From the NCBI GenBank assembly GCA_900768245.1, contig CAAGCE010000124.1, positions 1 through 20,598 on the forward strand: a stretch of 20,598 nucleotides of DNA, in the 5' to 3' direction. Below, one piece after another: positions 14,829 through 20,598 of the stretch; the stretch's first letter is position 1; every line of letters begins with the position of its first letter. The position numbers were made by a program, and so were the translations under genes. The notes under the pieces are model-generated. The model was not told the origin of the DNA and made no database searches. It was given only the letters and a program-made list of their open reading frames with translations. Source of the stretch: Oscillospiraceae bacterium (GTDB lineage Bacteria; Bacillota; Clostridia; Oscillospirales; Ruminococcaceae).

Positions 14829-16433
14829 TTACTTGTTCTTGTTTTCCAATGACGCTCTGATAAAGTCAGCGAAAAGCTTCTGCGGCTTGTTCGGACGTGA
14901 CTTGAATTCAGGGTGGAACTGAACGCCGACAAACCATGGGTGATCCTTGACTTCAACGATCTCGACAAGTCTTTCATCAGGTGACATACCTGCGATAACA
15001 AGTCCTGCTTCCTGAAGCTTTGTTCTGAATGAGTTGTTGAATTCCCATCTGTGACGGTGACGCTCGTAAATAAGAGGTTCACCGTAAACTCTTGCACTTG
15101 TTGAACCCTCTGTGAGCTTGCAGGGATAAAGTCCAAGACGCATCGTGCCGCCCTTTTCGGTAACGGTTTTCTGGTCCTCCATAATATCAATTACAGGGTA
15201 AGGTGTTTCGCCGAACTCTGTTGAATTTGCTCCTGTAAGTCCGAGAACGTTTCTTGCATATTCGATAACAGCCATCTGCATACCAAGGCATATTCCAAAG
15301 AGCGGGACCTTGTTCTCTCTTGCATAGCGGATAGATTCGATCATACCCTCGATACCTCTGTCGCCGAATCCGCCCGGAACGATGATGCCATCGCACATTC
15401 CAAGCATTTCAGCTGCATTTTCACGGGTGATCTCTTCTGAATTGATCCACTTTATATCAACATTTGCATCATTAACGATACCGCCGTGACGAAGTGCTTC
15501 CGCAACGGAAAGGTATGCATCGTGAAGAACAACATATTTGCCGACAAGACCGATAGTTACTGTTTCCTTTGCAGCCTTTGTGCGGTTTACCATATTGATC
15601 CATTCTGTAAGGTCAGGCTTGCGGTTTTCAAGGTTAAGGTGGTGGCAGACTGAATTTGCAAGACCTTCCTTTTCAAGCCAGAGCGGAACTTCATAGAGTG
15701 ATGGAGCAGTAAGGTTCTGGATAACGTCCTCAGGGCGGATATTACAGAAAAGAGCGATCTTCTTTCTCATATCCTCAGGGATCTCCTTTTCGGAGCGGCA
15801 TACGATAACATTAGGCTGGATACCGAAGGAAAGGAGTTCCTTTGTTGAATGCTGGGTAGGCTTTGATTTAAGCTCTTCCGAGCCTGCAATGTAAGGAACG
15901 AGTGTAACGTGGATATACATTGCATTTTCTCTTCCGACTTCGGTAATTACCTGACGGATAGCTTCAAGGAACGGAGTGGACTCAATATCACCGACTGTAC
16001 CGCCGATCTCTGTAATAACAACGTCGGTATCCTTTTCCTTGCCCACACGATAGATACGTTCCTTTATCTCATTTGTAATATGAGGGATGACCTGAACTGT
16101 GCCGCCGAGATAGTCGCCGCGGCGTTCCTTGTTAAGAACAGTCCAGTATATCTTACCTGTTGTAACATTTGAATTTACGGAAAGATTTTCGTCAATAAAA
16201 CGCTCATAGTGTCCGAGGTCGAGGTCAGTTTCAGCACCGTCGTCAGTAACGAAAACCTCACCGTGCTGATAAGGTGACATTGTACCCGGGTCAAGATTTA
16301 TATAAGGGTCAAACTTCTGGATAGTAACTCTGTAGCCTCTTTCTTTAAGCAGACGGCCGAGAGATGCGGCAGTAATACCCTTGCCAAGACCTGACACGAC
16401 GCCGCCGGTTACGAAAACATATTTGATCGGCAT
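14829..16433 (-). CDS. pyrG: CTP synthase (glutamine hydrolysing)
   Basis: It makes CTP from UTP, ATP and glutamine in the cytoplasm, the last step of pyrimidine nucleotide synthesis. At 534 residues it has the usual family length. The N-terminal synthase domain begins with the P-loop GGVVSGLGKGI and has KFDPYINLDPGTMSP and the HGEVFVTDDGAETDLDLGHYERF segment that binds Mg-ATP and UTP. The C-terminal class I glutamine amidotransferase has PGGFGDRG, the nucleophile Cys382 in FGICLGMQ and the His-Glu pair in QFHPEF. I chose the ATG at 16433 (MPIKYVFVTGG) because GGAGG stands 10 bases upstream; the in-frame TTG at 16442 touches that site. The gene is a single unit with its own promoter and terminator. 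No run of G is seen at the expected transcript start, so the CTP-sensing reiterative-initiation attenuation known from Bacillus pyrG is not evident. Confidence 0.98.
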   Translation of the reverse strand: MPIKYVFVTGGVVSGLGKGITAASLGRLLKERGYRVTIQKFDPYINLDPGTMSPYQHGEVFVTDDGAETDLDLGHYERFIDENLSVNSNVTTGKIYWTVLNKERRGDYLGGTVQVIPHITNEIKERIYRVGKEKDTDVVITEIGGTVGDIESTPFLEAIRQVITEVGRENAMYIHVTLVPYIAGSEELKSKPTQHSTKELLSFGIQPNVIVCRSEKEIPEDMRKKIALFCNIRPEDVIQNLTAPSLYEVPLWLEKEGLANSVCHHLNLENRKPDLTEWINMVNRTKAAKETVTIGLVGKYVVLHDAYLSVAEALRHGGIVNDANVDIKWINSEEITRENAAEMLGMCDGIIVPGGFGDRGIEGMIESIRYARENKVPLFGICLGMQMAVIEYARNVLGLTGANSTEFGETPYPVIDIMEDQKTVTEKGGTMRLGLYPCKLTEGSTSARVYGEPLIYERHRHRWEFNNSFRTKLQEAGLVIAGMSPDERLVEIVEVKDHPWFVGVQFHPEFKSRPNKPQKLFADFIRASLENKNK

Positions 16434-16513
16434 AATTTTCAATCCTCCATAAAAAATAACAATACCGTTCCGGATTTTTTATCAATTTGAACGTATATGC
16501 AATATTAAATATT

Positions 16514-16542
16514 ATTATACCTTTTATTCGTCAAAAAAGCAA
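16514..16542 (-). promoter_or_regulatory. Promoter of pyrG
   Basis: On the minus strand TTGCTT (16537-16542) is 17 bases from TATAAT (16514-16519). The leader is about 70 bases and shows no strong hairpin. Confidence 0.65.
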
Positions 16543-16674
16543 GTGTATTTTTGCAATTCAACATAATAACTAAAATACAAAAGAATATATGTAAGTATTT
16601 TTAATTTGAGTATTTTTTGTTCCTTTTAACCTATTTGGACTATTGGTTTTTGTTATGCTGCTTTTGAATTTATA

Positions 16675-16703
16675 TTGCAATTCAGATAATAATGTGTTAT
16701 TAT
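16675..16703 (+). promoter_or_regulatory. Promoter of the gtrA-like operon
   Basis: TTGCAA (16675-16680), 17 bases, TATTAT (16698-16703), about 34 bases before the GGAGG site of the first gene. The rest of the 310-base divergent gap between pyrG and this operon is AT-rich and holds a repeated TTGCAATTCA (16551-16560 and 16675-16684) but no gene. Confidence 0.5.
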
Positions 16704-16752
16704 TTTTAATAGATGATGACCATACTTTTTTATGGCGGAGGCTTTGTTTTTT

Positions 16753-17214
16753 ATGGAAAAACAGACACTTGACAAATACATAAAGCTGTTCAGGGAATTT
16801 TTCAGATACGCTGTTGTCGGCGGAATAGCTTTTCTTGCGGACTCAGGCACATTATTTGTTTTTAAGGAATTTATTCTGAAAGGCGGCTCTGAGATCGAGC
16901 TTTTCCTGTCAACAGCCGCAGGCTTTATTGCCGGGCTTCTCATAAACTATATTTTGTCGCTGGTTTTCGTGTTCAAACACTCCGAAAACAAAAACAGCGG
17001 CAAAAGTGCAATGGGTTTTATAGTTTTTACAGTAATAGGTCTGATAGGTCTTGGACTTACGGAGCTTGGAATGTATGTAGGCGTATACCTCTTAAATCTG
17101 CATTATATTTTAACTAAAATAATAGTTGCCGCACTTGTACTTGTATGGAATTACTGCGGCAGAAAAATATTTGTATTCGGAAGATCAGGCAAAGGAGAGA
17201 ATGTTTCCCAATGA
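16753..17214 (+). CDS. GtrA-family membrane protein, 153 residues
   Basis: Proteins of the GtrA/DPMS family are four-helix membrane proteins associated with moving or handling polyprenyl-phosphate-linked sugars for envelope glycans. The signature FFRYAVVGGIAFLADSGTLFVF lies in the first helix. The helices are at about 17-38, 50-75, 87-108 and 114-138, followed by the family's WNYCGRKIFVF end. I chose the ATG at 16753 because GGAGG (16737-16741) is 11 bases upstream; the ATG at 16732 lies before that site and lacks its own. Its stop overlaps the next start in ATGA. Together with the oxidoreductase and the GT-C-like protein downstream it forms a likely lipid-linked-sugar pathway. Confidence 0.85.
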   Translation: MEKQTLDKYIKLFREFFRYAVVGGIAFLADSGTLFVFKEFILKGGSEIELFLSTAAGFIAGLLINYILSLVFVFKHSENKNSGKSAMGFIVFTVIGLIGLGLTELGMYVGVYLLNLHYILTKIIVAALVLVWNYCGRKIFVFGRSGKGENVSQ

Positions 17215-18797
17215 AAAATGTTGTTATAATAGGTGCAGGTCCTGCGGGACTTACTGCCGCATATACACTTCTTAACGAAAGCAAGGAATATCACCCCATT
17301 ATAATTGAAGCCGGCGAATTTATCGGCGGTATTTCAAGAACTGCAAAATACAACGGGAACAGAATAGACATCGGCGGTCACAGGTTCTTTTCAAAGGATA
17401 AGGAAATTATGGATATGTGGATGAAGATACTTCCGCTGCAGGGTGCTCCCTCAAAGGACGATATTATCCTGGGCAGAGAGCATACCCATTCCGATGACAA
17501 AAATGCAGACCCGGAAAAAATCGACGATGTTTTTCTTGCCCGTACAAGAGTTTCAAGAATTTACTACCGCAGAAGATTTTTTGACTACCCTATTTCACTT
17601 AAACCTGCAACATTTATCAATATGGGCTTTGCAAACACTATGAAAGCGGGCTTCGGCTACCTTGGCAGCGTTTTTCATAAGCTGCCTGAAACATCGCTTG
17701 AAAATTTCTACATAAACCGTTTCGGAAAACCCCTTTATCAGATGTTTTTTGAGGATTATACGGAAAAACTCTGGGGCGTTCACCCGTCAAATATTGCTGC
17801 CGACTGGGGTGCACAGCGTGTTAAGGGACTTTCTGTATGGAAGGTCATAACCTCTGCCCTCTCAAAGCCGTTCAAAAAGAAAAACAGCAAGGTCGAGACA
17901 TCTCTCATTGAAGAGTTTTACTATCCAAAGTACGGTCCGGGACAGCTTTGGGAAAAATTAGCCGATATAAACTGCAAAATGGGCGCAGAGCTTCTTATGC
18001 AGCGTGAAGTTGTGGGCATAAATGCCGAAAACGGCGTAATTAAGTCTGTTACCGTAAAAAACACGGATAGGAATTCCCCCGATTTTGAAAAGGAAGAAAC
18101 AATTGAATGTGACTTTCTCATTTCGTCAATGCCGATAAAGGATATTGCGTCAGCATTGCCGCAGGTGCCTGAGGATATTTTCAGGATAGCGGACGGACTT
18201 CCGTACCGTGACTTTATTACGGTAGGTCTGCTTCTCAATAAGCTTGAGCTTGAAAACAAGACAAAAATGAAAACCATAAACAACATTGTTCCCGACTGCT
18301 GGATATACATTCAGGAAAGAGATGTAAAGATAGGCAGACTTCAGATATTCAACAACTGGTCGCCTTATCTTGTTGACGATATGAACAAGCACGTCTGGGT
18401 CGGACTTGAATATTTCTGCACAGAGGGCGATAATATGTGGAATACTCCGCCTGAGGATTTCATAAGCTTTGCCGCAGGAGAGCTTGAAAAAATAGGCATA
18501 ATCAAAAAAGAAAACATCGTTGACAGCTTTACTGCAAAGGTAAAAAAAGCATATCCCGCATATTTCGGAACTTATGCCGAATTTAACAAGGTAAAGGACT
18601 ATCTTGACTCCTATACAAACCTTTTCTGCGTCGGAAGAAACGGTCAGCACAGATACAATAATATGGATCACTCAATGCTTACCGCAATAAATGCCGCAAG
18701 ATCAATTATAAGCGGAACTATGGATAAGGAAAGCGTTTGGAACGTTAATACAGAAAAAGAATATCACGAAGAAAAAGCCGATAGATCAGGCGAATAA
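17211..18797 (+). CDS. FAD/NAD(P)-binding oxidoreductase, envelope-glycan type
   Basis: This 528-residue flavoprotein belongs to the amine-oxidase-like group that also contains protoporphyrinogen oxidase and UDP-galactopyranose mutase. The dinucleotide fold is at the very N-terminus (VVIIGAGPAGLTAAYTLL; GAGPAG at 8-13), followed by GGISRTAKYNGNRIDIGGHRFF, where the flavin ring normally sits. A C-terminal FAD-contact segment reads LFCVGRNGQHRYNNMDHSM. Relatives with this GGHRFF form are often found in polysaccharide clusters rather than in heme synthesis, and the neighbours here agree. The reaction is unknown: a mutase-like or sugar/lipid redox step is possible. I chose the ATG at 17211 because it forms an ATGA overlap with the preceding stop and leads straight into the nucleotide fold; AAAGGAGAG lies upstream. 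Heme-pathway identity is unlikely because no heme genes surround it. Confidence 0.85.
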   Translation: MKNVVIIGAGPAGLTAAYTLLNESKEYHPIIIEAGEFIGGISRTAKYNGNRIDIGGHRFFSKDKEIMDMWMKILPLQGAPSKDDIILGREHTHSDDKNADPEKIDDVFLARTRVSRIYYRRRFFDYPISLKPATFINMGFANTMKAGFGYLGSVFHKLPETSLENFYINRFGKPLYQMFFEDYTEKLWGVHPSNIAADWGAQRVKGLSVWKVITSALSKPFKKKNSKVETSLIEEFYYPKYGPGQLWEKLADINCKMGAELLMQREVVGINAENGVIKSVTVKNTDRNSPDFEKEETIECDFLISSMPIKDIASALPQVPEDIFRIADGLPYRDFITVGLLLNKLELENKTKMKTINNIVPDCWIYIQERDVKIGRLQIFNNWSPYLVDDMNKHVWVGLEYFCTEGDNMWNTPPEDFISFAAGELEKIGIIKKENIVDSFTAKVKKAYPAYFGTYAEFNKVKDYLDSYTNLFCVGRNGQHRYNNMDHSMLTAINAARSIISGTMDKESVWNVNTEKEYHEEKADRSGE

Positions 18798-18810
18798 TAT
18801 CGGGGGACAT

Positions 18811-20358
18811 ATGGACGACAGCAAAAAAATACTGAATAAAAGTTTTCTTATAAGTGCCGGGATATTCATAGTCTATGCGGTTCTGACGCTTATCGGCGCA
18901 CTAAACCACGAGCTTTGGTTCGACGAGGCACAGGCTTGGAATATTGCAAGGGACAATGATATTCGCGGGATATTTGAACAGCTTAAATTTGAGGGACACC
19001 CTGCACTCTGGTATCTTATCCTTCACATTTTTTCATCACTTGGATTCAGCTGTACTGTTATACCGCTGATAAGCTGGTTTTTCTGTACGGTCACAGCAGC
19101 ACTGATACTGTGGAAAGCACCTTTTAACTGCATTATAAAAGCCGCAGTTTTGTTTTCGGGAGGATTTCTTTTTCAGCTTTCGGTAACATCAAGGGTATAC
19201 TGCCTTATACCGTTTTTTATGTGCCTTATCGCTATGCTGTACCCGAAAAGAAATGAATATCCTATCTGTTTCGGAATACTTGTTGCACTTCTTGCAAATA
19301 CGCATATCAGCATATGCGGAATGGTCGGCATACTGGGTATTTATATGATAATCGACCTGATAAAAGGCTGGAAAAACTACTCTGTGACGCAAAACATAAG
19401 ACGTGCTGCGGGGCTTGGCATATCGGGCATAGGCGTCCTGCTGCTTGTACTTCCGCTGATCGGCTCAATGTCATCAAATGCAACGGTCGCAGACACAAAA
19501 TACACCGTAAAGAACTGCCTTTTGTGTGCGGCTGAAAGCTTTGCCGAAATTGCCAACTGTGCTATTTCGGAGGGTTACAATAATATCTTTGTTATGATTA
19601 TCGCAGCTGTTATAGGCATCGGATTTATCTGCCTGCTCATACTGTTAAGACACTATCCGAAAGCACTTGCGGCAGAGCTGACATTTATTGCTTTTTTTGT
19701 TATTACGACCAATATAATATGGATAATCATTCCGACAAGAGCATTTATCTTCATTTACAGCTTCCTGTTTGTTTTCTGGGCGGCATATGAAAATGAAACG
19801 CCCAAAAAGTTCACCTATAAAAGCACAGATCCAAAGCTGTCGGATACCTTTAAAGCAGTGTTTGAAAAGCTGAAAAAGGCAGATGAAAATTTCAGAAAGA
19901 CCTATAGCATAATTCTTACAGCAATACTTGTGTGTACCGTTCCGATCGGAAGCTGCCTTCTTTTTTCGGACTATGCAAAGGACTACTGCAAATCGCAGAA
20001 AACAGCGGAGTTTATCTCAAGCACTCTTCCGCCTGACAGCATAATAATCACCAACGACGACAGTGCCGCACCGATAATCGCATACCTGCCGGATCACAAA
20101 TTTTATTCACTTGACTATAACGAATTTTATACCTATACCTCACATAAGAAAAAAGGAACAACACCAAATACAACTCAGGTATACAATGATCTAAAAGACT
20201 ATGACCACCTGTATTTTATGCTTGTAACACCAAATGCAGACTATATGTCATTTAACCCTGACGTAATTTATACAGCATCGGGAAATATTTCGGGTACGAA
20301 CCTTATGGGATATGTTGAAATAAGTACGTTTGACTTAGAAAAATATGTATCAGGATAA
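18811..20358 (+). CDS. GT-C-type membrane glycosyltransferase, 515 residues
   Basis: This is a polytopic protein with the plan of lipid-phosphate-sugar-dependent glycosyltransferases (ArnT/PMT, GT39/GT83-like). TM1 (about 12-31) is followed at once by an external loop with HELWFDEAQAWNIA, where the Asp38-Glu39 pair is at the place of the catalytic acid. The same loop continues with the EGHPALWYLIL segment typical of the family. About nine to ten helices reach residue 330. A linker and one more helix (about 368-388) precede a soluble external domain (about 390-515). It would transfer a sugar from a polyprenyl phosphate donor outside the membrane. GGGGG precedes the ATG with a short gap, and the next Met is far inside. 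It starts 13 bases after the oxidoreductase gene, so it is the third gene of that operon. Donor and acceptor are unknown. Confidence 0.8.
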   Translation: MDDSKKILNKSFLISAGIFIVYAVLTLIGALNHELWFDEAQAWNIARDNDIRGIFEQLKFEGHPALWYLILHIFSSLGFSCTVIPLISWFFCTVTAALILWKAPFNCIIKAAVLFSGGFLFQLSVTSRVYCLIPFFMCLIAMLYPKRNEYPICFGILVALLANTHISICGMVGILGIYMIIDLIKGWKNYSVTQNIRRAAGLGISGIGVLLLVLPLIGSMSSNATVADTKYTVKNCLLCAAESFAEIANCAISEGYNNIFVMIIAAVIGIGFICLLILLRHYPKALAAELTFIAFFVITTNIIWIIIPTRAFIFIYSFLFVFWAAYENETPKKFTYKSTDPKLSDTFKAVFEKLKKADENFRKTYSIILTAILVCTVPIGSCLLFSDYAKDYCKSQKTAEFISSTLPPDSIIITNDDSAAPIIAYLPDHKFYSLDYNEFYTYTSHKKKGTTPNTTQVYNDLKDYDHLYFMLVTPNADYMSFNPDVIYTASGNISGTNLMGYVEISTFDLEKYVSG

Positions 20359-20382
20359 TAATTCAGAATGTATTTTTTATTT

Positions 20383-20438
20383 TTTATTTAGGCGCGCCTA
20401 AATTCACTGTAAACCCAAAGATAGCATCCGCGGCGAAA
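20383..20438 (+). repeat. E-family repeat, diverged left half (E4)
   Basis: TTTATTTAGGCGCGCCTAAAT starts like the E left end, and the inner block with AGATAGCATCCGCGGCG matches the same block of the copy at 14077. In this copy ATTTAGGCGCGCCTAAAT (20386-20403) is a perfect 18-base palindrome. No right arm occurs before the window ends. It stands about 25 bases after the glycosyltransferase stop; no separate terminator was seen there. Confidence 0.55.
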
Positions 20439-20489
20439 GCACGGCACAAAACCCAATAATCCAAACAAAAGTAACAGCACCAAAACACT

Positions 20490-20598
20490 TAAAGTTTCGG
20501 TCAAGCCTGCTTGCTTTTCGCAGAAAAGTTTGAGCGGCAGCGAAAACAGGCTTTGCCTTTATCAAAGGCTTGTGGGAATCCAAAGGGCAAAGCCCGTG
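20490..20598 (+). repeat. Second hairpin repeat at the right edge
   Basis: AAGCCTG (20503-20509) and TTTTCGC (20515-20521) pair with GCGAAAA (20540-20546) and CAGGCTT (20547-20553). A further small inverted pair, GGGC/GCCC, lies at 20584-20595. There is no gene-like frame. AAAGTTT and GAGCGG words here recur at 183-217 in the left-edge repeat region. It is probably an interspersed repeat continuing beyond the window. Confidence 0.4.

Noticed and set aside
16443..16513. CTP-responsive attenuator in the pyrG leader
   Set aside because: The leader lacks a G-run at the predicted transcript start and has no strong hairpin with U-run.
17211..18797. Protoporphyrinogen oxidase (heme synthesis)
   Set aside because: The fold is shared, but the neighbours are glycan-related and no heme gene is nearby, so a pathway name would overreach.

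Overview
The window looks like chromosomal DNA of a low-to-mid GC Gram-positive gut clostridium, most likely Ruminococcus or a close Oscillospiraceae/Ruminococcaceae relative. The reasons are strong purine-rich Shine-Dalgarno sites, Thr-rich surface proteins with InlB-type repeats, a GLUG-repeat surface protein, and short hairpin-forming interspersed repeats between transcription units. The genus is an inference. No rRNA, tRNA, CRISPR array, insertion sequence transposase or prophage gene was found.

Layout. (1) 1-299: gene-free left edge with a half copy of a repeat called E here. (2) 300-527, minus: a 75-residue protein of unknown function. (3) 636-6897, minus: a two-gene operon encoding an RND/MMPL-type transporter (TTG start) and, overlapping it by 14 bases, a 1250-residue secreted, C-terminally anchored protein in which two blocks of GLUG repeats flank about 500 residues of helix. 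A divergent TetR-type regulator (7078-7653, plus) shares an intergenic region full of TATACA/TGTATA inverted repeats that overlap the transporter promoter. This reads as a self-contained, locally regulated envelope export or remodelling module and is the best candidate for an undescribed system here. (4) 7654-8029: two palindromic interspersed repeats side by side. (5) 8119-11719, plus: a three-gene operon behind a consensus promoter, with two related membrane-anchored FecR-domain-like proteins (the second carries four InlB-type repeats) and a cyclophilin-type prolyl isomerase lipoprotein. (6) 12020-13993, plus: a dCache chemoreceptor with its own promoter and terminator. (7) 14077-14202: the cleanest E element, a near-complete hairpin between convergent genes. 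(8) 14211-14711, minus: a small four-helix membrane protein. (9) 14829-16433, minus: CTP synthase (pyrG) with its own promoter and terminator. (10) 16753-20358, plus: a GtrA-type membrane protein, an FAD-dependent oxidoreductase and a GT-C-like glycosyltransferase in one tightly spaced operon, probably for a lipid-linked sugar that decorates the envelope. (11) 20359-20598: a diverged E copy and a second hairpin repeat at the right edge.

Except for pyrG (metabolism) and chemotaxis, the genes concern the cell surface: export, anchored stalk proteins, folding outside the membrane, and glycan transfer. Start codons were moved from the longest possible frame to a Shine-Dalgarno-supported codon in several genes; the reasons are given in each entry. 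All functions come from reading the sequence; no database search was run.
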